A model generated the notes under the pieces. That model did not search any database, had not been told where the DNA came from, and worked only from the letters and a program-made list of their open reading frames with translations. The position numbers and the translations under genes are program-made. DNA of 8,261 nucleotides from Comamonadaceae bacterium UBA2237 (lineage in GTDB: Bacteria; Pseudomonadota; Gammaproteobacteria; Burkholderiales; Burkholderiaceae_C). How positions within the stretch are numbered: the stretch's first letter is position 1; each line of letters opens with the position of its first letter. Location: positions 1 to 8,261 of the forward strand of contig DDYJ01000095.1 of assembly GCA_002347905.1 (NCBI GenBank), read 5' to 3'. Positions 1 through 6,311 of this stretch are shown here, one piece after another.

Positions 1-1
1 G

Positions 2-37
2 TTGATTCTTTTGGTCAACTGGGTCGTTGCAAAGTAA
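2..37 (+). CDS. 3' end of a small membrane protein gene, probably DUF2970 (partial)
   Basis: Only the last 11 codons and a TAA stop are inside the window. They read LILLVNWVVAK, a hydrophobic stretch with a Trp and a terminal Lys, as expected for the end of a C-terminal membrane helix. In Burkholderiales cytochrome oxidase clusters a small DUF2970 membrane protein commonly sits just before coxC, and its C-terminus looks like this; that assignment rests on context and a very short peptide. The stop lies 15 bases before the coxC start, so the two genes are probably co-transcribed. Another reading frame is also open through this stretch, so the call is tentative. Confidence 0.45.
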   Translation: MILLVNWVVAK

Positions 38-52
38 AGAAGGAAGAAAAAA

Positions 53-934
53 ATGAGTAACACCTCACACGGCACCACGCCTTACTACTATGTGCCTGCA
101 CCCTCGCGCCACCCTGCGATGGCAGCCTTAGGTTTGTTCTTTGTGATCTTGGGCGCAGGCCAATGGATCAACGGTGCTGATTGGGGGAAGTATTCTTTGC
201 TCTTTGGTTTGGCATTTTGGTTGTTTGTGCTCTATCAGTGGTTTGGTGACACCATCTCTGAAAGCGAAGGCGGACAATTTAGTCACAAAGTTGATCTGTC
301 TTTCCGTTGGAGCATGAGTTGGTTCATCTTTTCTGAAGTCATGTTCTTCGGTGCTTTCTTCTCTGCCCTTTGGTGGGCGCGTTCCCATTCGGTTCCCATG
401 TTGGGCAACTTAGAAAACGCGTTGCTTTGGCCAGACTTTAAGGCGGCTTGGCCAAGTGTGGTGGCTGGTGCCACTGCCTCCCCTGCCGGCATCATCGAGC
501 CTTTCCAAGTCATGACCCCATTCTGGTTGCCCACCATCAACACTGCTTTGTTGTTGAGCTCCGGCGTAACCTTGACCATTGCGCACCATGCTTTGATTGA
601 AAACAAGCGTGAGACCACAATCAAGTTCATGTGGCTCACCGTTGCTTTAGGTGTTATCTTTTTGTTGGTGCAAGGTTATGAGTACAGCCATGCATACAGC
701 GAAATGAACCTCAAACTCAGCTCTGGTGTTTACGGATCTACTTTCTTCATGCTTACGGGCTTCCACGGTTTCCACGTGTTCTTGGGTATGTTGATGTTGT
801 TGATCATTACCCTGCGTTTACAAAAAGGCCATTTCACTGCAGACAAACACTTCGGTTTTGAAGGCGCTGCTTGGTATTGGCACTTCGTGGACGTGGTGTG
901 GTTAGGCCTCTATATCTTGGTGTACTGGATGTAA
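53..934 (+). CDS. coxC: Cytochrome c oxidase subunit III
   Basis: Subunit III of the aa3-type (heme-copper) cytochrome c oxidase, an inner-membrane protein that stabilises the catalytic subunit I and supports sustained proton uptake. The 293-residue product has the usual seven-helix pattern and full length for the family. Family hallmarks are visible: a Trp-rich helix with the conserved Glu in WFIFSEVMFFGAFF (about 91-103), AHHALIENKR (177-186), the QGYEYSHA segment (207-214), the His-rich helix TGFHGFHVFLG (235-245), and the closing EGAAWYWHFVDVVWL block (270-284). The start is well supported by an AGGA at 41-44, eight bases before the ATG. The gene is followed at once by a strong terminator, so it ends a transcript that presumably carries the other oxidase subunits upstream of the window. 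Nothing is truncated or unusual. Confidence 0.97.
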   Translation: MSNTSHGTTPYYYVPAPSRHPAMAALGLFFVILGAGQWINGADWGKYSLLFGLAFWLFVLYQWFGDTISESEGGQFSHKVDLSFRWSMSWFIFSEVMFFGAFFSALWWARSHSVPMLGNLENALLWPDFKAAWPSVVAGATASPAGIIEPFQVMTPFWLPTINTALLLSSGVTLTIAHHALIENKRETTIKFMWLTVALGVIFLLVQGYEYSHAYSEMNLKLSSGVYGSTFFMLTGFHGFHVFLGMLMLLIITLRLQKGHFTADKHFGFEGAAWYWHFVDVVWLGLYILVYWM

Positions 935-953
935 TACACGCATGCAAAGCGAA

Positions 954-983
954 CAAAGGCCGCGTGTGCGGCCTTTGCTTTTT
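954..983 (+). terminator. Intrinsic terminator of the coxC transcript
   Basis: A perfect 10-bp stem (954-963 paired with 968-977) with a 4-base GTGT loop, GC-rich in its centre, is followed by C and a run of five T (979-983). It begins 19 bases after the coxC stop. This is a textbook rho-independent terminator for plus-strand transcription. On the other strand the stem is followed by TTTGTTCGC, a weaker U-tract, so it might also slow transcription coming from the convergent DUF2909 gene. Confidence 0.9.
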
Positions 984-1022
984 GTAGAGTCACCCTTGGT
1001 TTTGTAATAGGCCTTAAAAAAT

Positions 1023-1244
1023 TTATTGACCTGCTGCAATGCCTGTTGGATGTATGTAGCCAAGCTGCCAAGCAATCAATACGCAAATGAATAGAAAGAT
1101 AGAGATGCCTACCCTCAGCCCTAAGGCTTTCACCATGTTTTTGGATCTGGGCTGATCACTGGGTCCCGCGCGCATCATGAAAATGAGCGCAGAGGCCAAA
1201 CTGCCCAAGATGGCTAAAAATGCAAGTGCAACAATGAATTTCAT
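1023..1244 (-). CDS. Twin transmembrane protein, DUF2909 family
   Basis: A 73-residue protein made of two hydrophobic helices (about 3-23 and 44-64) joined by a short polar, basic loop (RAGPSDQPRSKNMVKALGLR). The pattern MKFIVALAFLAILGSLASAL... ending in a Trp-containing second helix and a G-[YW]-I-x-P tail matches the DUF2909 twin transmembrane family, commonly found beside cytochrome oxidase assembly genes in betaproteobacteria. Its function is unknown; the neighbourhood suggests a link to oxidase biogenesis, but that is inference. I chose the ATG at 1244 because it begins the conserved helix; an in-frame ATG at 1253 would add three residues but has its purine-rich AGAGA only two bases upstream. 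Either start overlaps the opposite-strand SURF1 start. It is oriented against both flanking gene groups. Confidence 0.8.
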   Translation of the reverse strand: MKFIVALAFLAILGSLASALIFMMRAGPSDQPRSKNMVKALGLRVGISIFLFICVLIAWQLGYIHPTGIAAGQ

Positions 1245-2010
1245 AAACGCCATTATCTCTGACGCGCGCCGACGCTCTTTGCTGGTCGCAACCATGGCCA
1301 CTGTATTGGGTGTGGCTTTGACCGTGCGTTTAGGCATGTGGCAACTGTCGCGTGGTCACGAAAAAGAGGCGATGCATGCCACGATTCTTGCGCGCCAAGC
1401 GTTGCCGGCGTTAGACACGGTTGCTGTTTTAAAAGATAAGACTGTGTTCACACAATTGCATCAAAGCGTGCGTCTTGAAGGTCAGTGGTTGCCGCAGTTC
1501 ACGGTGTATTTAGAAAACCGTCCCATGCAAGGCCGTTCAGGTTTTATTGTGTTGACCCCATTGCAATTGGATAAGCACACAACCGTGTTGGTGCAGCGTG
1601 GATGGATACCGCGCCACCAACAAGACCGCACTTTATTGGCGCCTATCGAGACACCGCAAGGTCAAGTGCATGTGAAGGGCCGTATTGCTTTGGGGCCGTC
1701 TGAAGTGATGGACTTGGGTGGTAAGACTAGCTCAACAGCAGATACAACAACAGCACAGTCTGCAAGGCAATCGTCTATTAGGCAAAATCTCAACCTCATT
1801 GACTACAGCCATGAAACTGGCCTCTCAGTGGTAGGCACTGTTTTACAAACCGATGCTGATGCAGAGGGCTTACAACGCAATTGGCCAGAGATCACTGCTG
1901 GCGTCGAAAAACACTGGGGATATGCCTTTCAGTGGTTTGCATTAGCTGTTGTGCAGTTACTGCTGTATTTTTGGTACCAATGGATCAAGCCCTATCGCCA
2001 TGCAAGATAA
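1234..2010 (+). CDS. surf1: SURF1 family cytochrome oxidase assembly protein
   Basis: SURF1/Shy1 proteins are inner-membrane factors that help insert heme a into cytochrome oxidase subunit I. The product has the family's hairpin layout: an N-terminal membrane helix (about 15-35) ending in RLGMWQLSRG, a large periplasmic domain, and a C-terminal helix (about 230-249). Conserved blocks include YLENRPMQGRSGFIVLTPL (92-110), VLVQRGWIPR (118-127), a RQNLN segment (183-187), NWPE (216-219) and HWGYAFQWFALA (227-238). A Ser/Thr/Ala-rich stretch (164-182) lies where many family members have a shorter loop. The start is uncertain: the ATG at 1234 has only a weak AAGTG upstream; an ATG at 1177 would add residues that are merely the antisense of conserved DUF2909 helix codons, and an ATG at 1294 would cut into the first helix. 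It is the first gene of a tightly overlapping assembly operon whose promoter must lie inside or before the antisense DUF2909 gene. Confidence 0.88.
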   Translation: MNFINAIISDARRRSLLVATMATVLGVALTVRLGMWQLSRGHEKEAMHATILARQALPALDTVAVLKDKTVFTQLHQSVRLEGQWLPQFTVYLENRPMQGRSGFIVLTPLQLDKHTTVLVQRGWIPRHQQDRTLLAPIETPQGQVHVKGRIALGPSEVMDLGGKTSSTADTTTAQSARQSSIRQNLNLIDYSHETGLSVVGTVLQTDADAEGLQRNWPEITAGVEKHWGYAFQWFALAVVQLLLYFWYQWIKPYRHAR

Positions 2011-2692
2011 AAAATCACCTGATACATCGCATCCACTTGGCATGACCGTCTATGACCTGCCATTGCCCGCAGAGGTAGCGCAAGCAGATTCCAAGCGCAC
2101 CAGCATGGGACGCTTCAATATGCTGCTGGTCTTACTGGCTTGTGCGGCGCCAGTTGTGGCTTCTTACATCACGTATTACTGGGTGCGGCCAGAGGCACGT
2201 CGCAACTTTGGTGAATTGATTCAGCCTACACGCGCTATCCCATCGATAGAGGTCGAGCGATTGGATGGCAACAAGATAAAACTGACTGATCTCAAAGGCC
2301 AGTGGTTGTTGGTAAGCGTTTCAGGCGCAGCATGCGACGCAGCGTGTCAGCAACACTTGTATTTACAGCGACAAATTTTGGTGGGTTTAGGTAAAGAGCG
2401 TCCACGCACAGAATGGGTGTGGTTGGTCAATGACAAAGCCGAAGTACCCAATACCTTGTTACCCGCTTTAGAAGAAGCCACTGTTTTGCGCATAGACCCC
2501 AAAGCCCTCGCGCAATGGTTGCAGCCCGAAGCTAACAAGAAGCTAGAAGACCACTTGTACATGGTGGACCCCATGGGTGAATGGATGATGCGTTTTCCTG
2601 CACAACTCAATACAGAAGGGGCATTGAAAGCCAAACGCGATATGGAACGTTTGTTGCGGGCTTCCGCTTCATGGGATTTACCTGGTCGATGA
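2000..2692 (+). CDS. Membrane-anchored SCO-like (thioredoxin-fold) protein with CxxxC motif
   Basis: A 230-residue protein with a polar N-terminal tail (1-38), one membrane helix (about 41-61), then a soluble domain probably facing the periplasm. The domain follows the SCO/redoxin order: an entry strand (IPSIEVERLDG), LTDLKGQWLLVSV (95-107), a Cys pair CDAAC at 112 and 116, a middle strand ending in WLVN, and the closing LYMVDPMGEWMMRFP (186-200). In true SCO proteins the CxxxC plus a distal His bind copper; here the pair sits in the right place, but the nearest distal His (185) is only five residues before the Asp of the closing strand instead of eight, so copper binding is uncertain. It may be a thiol reductase or copper-handling partner of the oxidase. 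The start at 2000 overlaps SURF1 by 11 bases and its ribosome site is weak; an ATG at 2042 is an alternative. Its stop overlaps the next start. Confidence 0.8.
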   Translation: MQDKKSPDTSHPLGMTVYDLPLPAEVAQADSKRTSMGRFNMLLVLLACAAPVVASYITYYWVRPEARRNFGELIQPTRAIPSIEVERLDGNKIKLTDLKGQWLLVSVSGAACDAACQQHLYLQRQILVGLGKERPRTEWVWLVNDKAEVPNTLLPALEEATVLRIDPKALAQWLQPEANKKLEDHLYMVDPMGEWMMRFPAQLNTEGALKAKRDMERLLRASASWDLPGR

Positions 2693-3780
2693 ACTCTCTA
2701 TATAACTTCGCGCCGACTCTGCACCTGTTGATCATGGGTGCCTTGGTGGCTTCCGTTCCTTTGGGTTGGATGTGGTTGCGTCAGTCCTCTGCACCCACAT
2801 CGCAGCGGGTGAAGTGGTTCACGCAACTGACCCTTTTCATCACTTTTGATTTGGTATTGTTCGGTGCATTCACGCGTTTGACGGATTCAGGCTTAGGTTG
2901 CCCCGATTGGCCGGGTTGTTATGGATTTGCAAGCCCAGTTGGTGCTGTCAGCGCTATAGACGCAGCACAAACGGCTATGCCTACAGGACCGGTAACGCAC
3001 CAAAAAGCTTGGATAGAAATGGTGCACCGCTATATGGCAATGGGCGTTGGCGGATGTATTTTGACGCTCGCATGGTTTGCCTGGTCACAGCGGAATGAAG
3101 GCTCGAAGATCAAATTACCCATGCTTACTTTGCTATGGGTGTGTGTGCAAGGTGCATTTGGCGCGCTCACTGTCACCATGAAGTTATTTCCCGCCATCGT
3201 TACTTTGCATTTGCTCGGCGGCTTGGTGCTATTGGCCTTGTTAACAGTTCAAATCTATCAGCAACGACTAGTTGCAGCGATTGAACTCCCTGCGGGGCTG
3301 TATGGGAGTGCATGGGTTTGCGCTGCCATACTCCTGTTTCAAATCCTCTCTGGTGGTTGGGTGAGCACCAATTACGCCGTCTTGGCATGCAACACCTTTC
3401 CCCAATGCCAAAACAGTTGGTGGCCAGAGATGGACTTTGTAAATGGCTTCACGATATGGCGGCCATTAGGTCTCAATGCATTGGGAGAGACCTTGACCTT
3501 TGAAGCACTCACTGCGATTCATTATGTGCATCGTTTGAGTGCTTACGTGGTTTTCATCGCATTGGGTGCTTTGGCTTGGCGGTTGCTGTCGCTACGCCAT
3601 GCCGAGCACATTGCAAAGGTCTTAGGTGTTTTGTTGCTTTTGCAGCTTTTAACAGGACTCTCTAACGTTGTGTTGGATTGGCCACTATTCGCCGCTGTGC
3701 TCCACACCGGCGGCGCTGCTGCGCTTTTCATCACCATGGTGTGGTTGCTGTGCGTAGCGCGTAAACTGAAAACTGTATGA
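2689..3780 (+). CDS. ctaA: Heme A synthase (COX15/CtaA family)
   Basis: Converts heme O to heme A by oxidising the C8 methyl to a formyl group; an integral inner-membrane enzyme of two related four-helix halves. The 363-residue product shows the family features: [28 protein letters not shown] (pieces from 52 to 79), with the extracellular Cys pair at 71 and 77, and four helix histidines placed as heme ligands, His113 (MVHRYM), His174 (TLHLLGG), His281 (HRLSAY) and His339 (VLHTGG). A second Cys pair, 234 and 240, lies in the matching loop of the second half. The start is the ATG of an ATGA overlap with the previous stop; the resulting [14 protein letters not shown] is a normal family N-terminus. 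A GGGA lies 12 bases upstream. An ATG at 2671 would add six residues. It works directly after CtaB, encoded next. Confidence 0.95.
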   Translation: MNSLYNFAPTLHLLIMGALVASVPLGWMWLRQSSAPTSQRVKWFTQLTLFITFDLVLFGAFTRLTDSGLGCPDWPGCYGFASPVGAVSAIDAAQTAMPTGPVTHQKAWIEMVHRYMAMGVGGCILTLAWFAWSQRNEGSKIKLPMLTLLWVCVQGAFGALTVTMKLFPAIVTLHLLGGLVLLALLTVQIYQQRLVAAIELPAGLYGSAWVCAAILLFQILSGGWVSTNYAVLACNTFPQCQNSWWPEMDFVNGFTIWRPLGLNALGETLTFEALTAIHYVHRLSAYVVFIALGALAWRLLSLRHAEHIAKVLGVLLLLQLLTGLSNVVLDWPLFAAVLHTGGAAALFITMVWLLCVARKLKTV

Positions 3781-4667
3781 CTGACAACTTCTCTCTCATG
3801 ACCCGCTTGCGCCAATTCAATGCGCTTACCAAGCCGCGGGTCATTCAATTAATTGTGTTTTGTGCCTTAATTGGCATGGTGCTTGCCGTACCAGGTGTTC
3901 CCACTTGGGATGAAGTGCAACTGGGACTGTGGTCTTGCGTGGGTATTTGGTTTGTAGCGGGTGCTGCTGCAGCCTTCAACTGCATTGTGGAAAAGAAGAT
4001 TGATGCGGTCATGAAGCGCACTGCATGGCGTCCTACTGCAAAAGGCGAGTTGTCTGACACAGAGACCTTGATTTTTTCTGGACTGATGTGTGCTTTTGGT
4101 TCTTGGCTTTTATACGTGTGGGTGAACCCACTCACCATGTGGTTGACCTTCGCCACGTTTGTGGGCTATGCAGTCATCTACACCGTCATCCTCAAGCCTT
4201 TGACGCCACAAAATATTGTGATTGGTGGCGCATCAGGCGCTATGCCGCCGGTGCTGGGTTGGGCTGCCATGACGGGTGATGTAGGACCGGAAGCTCTAAT
4301 CTTGTTTTTGATTATTTTCTTATGGACACCGCCGCATTTCTGGGCGCTTGCGCTTTACCGCGTCGAGGATTACCGCAAATCGGGATTGCCCATGTTGCCC
4401 GTGACCCATGGCAATCAATTCACCCGTTTGCAAATATTGCTCTACACCATCGTTTTACTGGCTGCATGTTTGATGCCTTTTGTCTACCGCATGAGCGGTT
4501 GGTTTTATTTGGTTGCAGCAGTTATTTTGAGTCTTGGCTTTTGTGGCTATGGCTGGGCTTTGTGGCGCAATTATTCCGATGCATTGGCGCGTAAAACATT
4601 TCGTTTTTCACTGATCCATTTGAGTGTTTTGTTTGCGGCCTTATTGATAGACCACTATTTATTATGA
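3777..4667 (+). CDS. ctaB: Protoheme IX farnesyltransferase (heme O synthase)
   Basis: Transfers a farnesyl group to the 2-vinyl side chain of heme B, giving heme O, the substrate of heme A synthase encoded just upstream. This is a UbiA-superfamily polytopic membrane enzyme; 296 residues is normal. After TKPRV (18-22) comes the first catalytic Asp-rich region, N68...E72...D76xxMxRTxxRP ending at 86; the position that is Asp in many homologues is Glu72 here, which I believe is common in Burkholderiales. The second loop motif is [17 protein letters not shown] (193-209). [11 protein letters not shown] (183-193) is also typical. The start ATG at 3777 shares an ATGA with the ctaA stop, implying coupled translation; an in-frame ATG at 3798 is less likely. 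The stop overlaps the following SCO gene in the same manner. Confidence 0.96.
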   Translation: MTDNFSLMTRLRQFNALTKPRVIQLIVFCALIGMVLAVPGVPTWDEVQLGLWSCVGIWFVAGAAAAFNCIVEKKIDAVMKRTAWRPTAKGELSDTETLIFSGLMCAFGSWLLYVWVNPLTMWLTFATFVGYAVIYTVILKPLTPQNIVIGGASGAMPPVLGWAAMTGDVGPEALILFLIIFLWTPPHFWALALYRVEDYRKSGLPMLPVTHGNQFTRLQILLYTIVLLAACLMPFVYRMSGWFYLVAAVILSLGFCGYGWALWRNYSDALARKTFRFSLIHLSVLFAALLIDHYLL

Positions 4668-5275
4668 ACTTCCAACGTCAACGTCGTCTCTTTGCTGGCA
4701 CAGCAGTTTGCGTTGCCCTTTGCAGTTTGGCTTTAGTCACTGCGTGCAGCCCAGACAAGCCCAAATTTAATGCCATCGATGTCACGGGCGCTAACTACGC
4801 TAAGGCCTTTGCGCTAAAAGAACATACAGGCCAAGAGCGCAAGTTGACGGATTTCAAAGGCAAAGTGGTGGTGGTATTTTTTGGTTACACCCAATGTCCA
4901 GATGTATGCCCCACCACAATGACAGAGTTGGTAGAAGTTAAACGCTTATTGGGAGTCAACGGCGATAAGTTGCAAGCCGTGTTCATCACGGTAGACCCAG
5001 CGCGCGATACAGCCGAGTTGCTCAATGCCTATGTCACCAACTTTGACCCTAGTTTTGTGGCCTTGATTCCCACGCCAGAACAGTTAGTAGAGGTAGCCAA
5101 AGAATTCAAGATTTACTACAAGAAGGTAGACGGCAAAACCCCCACGAGCTACACCATGGAACATTCCGCCGGTAGTTATATCTTTGATGGCCAAGGCCAA
5201 GTGCGCTTATTCAGCCGTTATGGCAGCGGCGCGCAAGCGATTGCGCAAGACATCGCTGTCTTGCTCAAGCCTTAG
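4664..5275 (+). CDS. sco1: SCO1/SenC family copper chaperone lipoprotein
   Basis: SCO proteins deliver copper to, or reduce the thiols of, the CuA site in cytochrome oxidase subunit II on the periplasmic side. The 203-residue product begins with a basic stretch and a hydrophobic helix ending in LVTAC, a lipobox that predicts lipid attachment at Cys28, so it should be membrane-tethered. The thioredoxin-fold domain has all copper ligands: CPDVC (Cys78 and Cys82) and the distal His167 in MEHSAGSY, plus the conserved VDPARDT (110-116). The start is the ATG of an ATGA overlap with ctaB, making this the last gene of the assembly operon. Its TAG stop overlaps the stop of the convergent rpoH gene, so no terminator fits between the two. 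Unlike the other SCO-like gene in this window it keeps the complete copper-binding set. Confidence 0.95.
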   Translation: MNFQRQRRLFAGTAVCVALCSLALVTACSPDKPKFNAIDVTGANYAKAFALKEHTGQERKLTDFKGKVVVVFFGYTQCPDVCPTTMTELVEVKRLLGVNGDKLQAVFITVDPARDTAELLNAYVTNFDPSFVALIPTPEQLVEVAKEFKIYYKKVDGKTPTSYTMEHSAGSYIFDGQGQVRLFSRYGSGAQAIAQDIAVLLKP

Positions 5276-6204
5276 GCGTACTCGGCGAGAGCTGCCTTCA
5301 TCTTTTTCATGGCGGCAACTTCGATTTGACGGATGCGCTCTGCGCTCACACCGTACTCCGCTGCGAGTTCATGCAGCGTCATACCGCCAGATCCATCGTC
5401 TTGCACTTTGAGCCAACGCTCTTCGACCACGCGACGGCTGCGTTCGTCGAGCACTTCCAGAGCGGCTGCAATGCCGTCAGACGCTAAGACATCGCGTTGG
5501 TGGGCGGCCATCATGACCGTGGGTTCGTGGTTGGTATCGCTCAAGTAAGTGATGGGGCCAAAAGCCTCTTCGCCTTCGTCATTCGGTGTGGGGTCCAGCA
5601 TGACATCGCCGCCGGACATACGCATTTCCATCTCCAGCACTTCTTCCGGTTTGACCTTGAGTTGCTTGGCAACGGCGTCTACCTCTTGCGGGTTGAGCGT
5701 GCTGCGGTGCATGTCGGAGTCACTGGCGTCTGCATCAGCTTTGAAGCCTTGCTTCATCGAGCGCAAATTGAAGAACAGTTTGCGCTGGGCTTTAGTGGTG
5801 GCCACCTTGACCATGCGCCAGTTTTTCAAAATGTATTCATGGATTTCGGCTTTGATCCAGTGCATGGCATAGCTCACCAAGCGCACCCCTTGGTCAGGGT
5901 CAAAGCGTTTGACGGCTTTCATTAATCCGATATTGCCTTCTTGGATCAGGTCGCCATGGGGCAAGCCATAGCCTAAATATTGGCGAGAAATTGACACCAC
6001 CAAACGTAAGTGAGAGAGCACTAACTTACCGGCAGCCTCAAGGTCATTCTCGTCTCTGAGTTTTCTGGCGAACGCCTGCTCTTGCTCTAAGGTGAGCATG
6101 GGCATACGGTTGGTAGCCGAGATATACGCGTCTAAATTGCCAAGTGATGGGACCAAGGCCCAAGGGTTGGCAACAGCAAGAGTGGAGCTAGTTAAAGTGG
6201 TCAT
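5272..6204 (-). CDS. rpoH: RNA polymerase sigma-32 (heat-shock sigma factor)
   Basis: Directs RNA polymerase to heat-shock promoters. The 310-residue protein has the sigma-70 family regions in order: region 1.2 (about 22-58, MLTLEQEQAFARKLRD), region 2 (59-132) with LVLSHLRLVV, GDLIQEGNIGLMKAVKRFDP and the DNA-melting RLVSYAMHWIKAEIHEYI, the RpoH-specific box QRKLFFNLR (140-148), region 3 (about 170-222), and region 4 with the helix-turn-helix LHELAAEYGVSAERIRQIE (277-295). The RpoH box distinguishes it from sigma-70 and sigma-S. A short QDDGSGG insert precedes the helix-turn-helix. The start is supported by AAAGGA (6211-6216) six bases upstream. A perfect CIRCE operator lies 30 bases before the start, so transcription is predicted to be repressed by HrcA. 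The gene follows ftsY, as in the ftsYEX-rpoH order of gammaproteobacteria, but ftsE and ftsX are absent here. Confidence 0.97.
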   Translation of the reverse strand: MTTLTSSTLAVANPWALVPSLGNLDAYISATNRMPMLTLEQEQAFARKLRDENDLEAAGKLVLSHLRLVVSISRQYLGYGLPHGDLIQEGNIGLMKAVKRFDPDQGVRLVSYAMHWIKAEIHEYILKNWRMVKVATTKAQRKLFFNLRSMKQGFKADADASDSDMHRSTLNPQEVDAVAKQLKVKPEEVLEMEMRMSGGDVMLDPTPNDEGEEAFGPITYLSDTNHEPTVMMAAHQRDVLASDGIAAALEVLDERSRRVVEERWLKVQDDGSGGMTLHELAAEYGVSAERIRQIEVAAMKKMKAALAEYA

Positions 6205-6210
6205 TTGTAG

Positions 6211-6216
6211 TCCTTT
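6211..6216 (-). promoter_or_regulatory. rpoH: Ribosome binding site of rpoH
   Basis: AAAGGA on the minus strand, six bases before the ATG at 6204. It is one of the two clearest ribosome sites in the window and fixes the rpoH start. Confidence 0.8.
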
Positions 6217-6231
6217 CGGGTACTTATCGGC

Positions 6232-6261
6232 ATTTTAGCACTCTCTTGCAAAGAGTGCTAA
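6232..6261 (-). promoter_or_regulatory. Putative sigma-70 promoter of rpoH, overlapping the CIRCE operator
   Basis: On the minus strand TTAGCA (6256-6261; four of six matches to TTGACA) and TAAAAT (6232-6237; five of six matches to TATAAT) are separated by 18 bases. The two hexamers coincide with the outer ends of the CIRCE arms, so a bound HrcA would cover the promoter. Transcription would start near 6225, giving a short leader of about 20 bases that contains the AAAGGA ribosome site. I see no clear sigma-32-type promoter in the gap. This is a prediction from hexamers only. Confidence 0.5.
6235..6261. promoter_or_regulatory. CIRCE operator (HrcA binding site) upstream of rpoH
   Basis: The sequence is TTAGCACTC, nine bases, GAGTGCTAA: an exact match to the CIRCE consensus in both arms and in the 9-base spacer (TCTTGCAAA). 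CIRCE is the operator of the heat-shock repressor HrcA, best known in front of groESL, dnaK and hrcA. Here it lies in the gap between ftsY and rpoH, with its near edge 30 bases before the rpoH start, and no other gene start is close. The inference is HrcA control of rpoH. The palindrome could also form a hairpin in the transcript. Confidence 0.95.
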
Positions 6262-6285
6262 TTTTGTTTTTTGCGGCCAAATCAG

Positions 6286-6311
6286 CGCCCTGGCAGAGCT
6301 AATTTAGGGCG
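6286..6311 (-). other. Weak stem-loop just after ftsY
   Basis: Directly after the ftsY stop, CGCCCT (6306-6311) can pair with AGGGCG (6286-6291) around a 14-base loop. No run of U follows the stem, so it is not a convincing intrinsic terminator. Transcripts from ftsY may therefore read into rpoH. Confidence 0.3.

Noticed and set aside
1177..1233. Longer N-terminus for SURF1 starting at 1177
   Set aside because: The extra 19 residues are the antisense reading of conserved DUF2909 helix codons, have no family counterpart and no ribosome site.
2581..2688. Longer N-terminus for heme A synthase starting at 2581
   Set aside because: It would overlap the SCO-like gene by over 100 bases and add 36 non-membrane residues not typical of the family; the ATGA start at 2689 gives the normal N-terminus.
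5497..5925. 142-codon and 107-codon open frames on the plus strand opposite rpoH
   Set aside because: Both are antisense to the conserved region 2 and region 3 of RpoH and have no recognisable product or upstream signals.
6205..6311. CIRCE palindrome as a terminator for ftsY
   Set aside because: The arms could form a hairpin, but on the minus strand it is followed by AATGCCG and not by a U-run, and the exact consensus match is far better explained as an HrcA operator.
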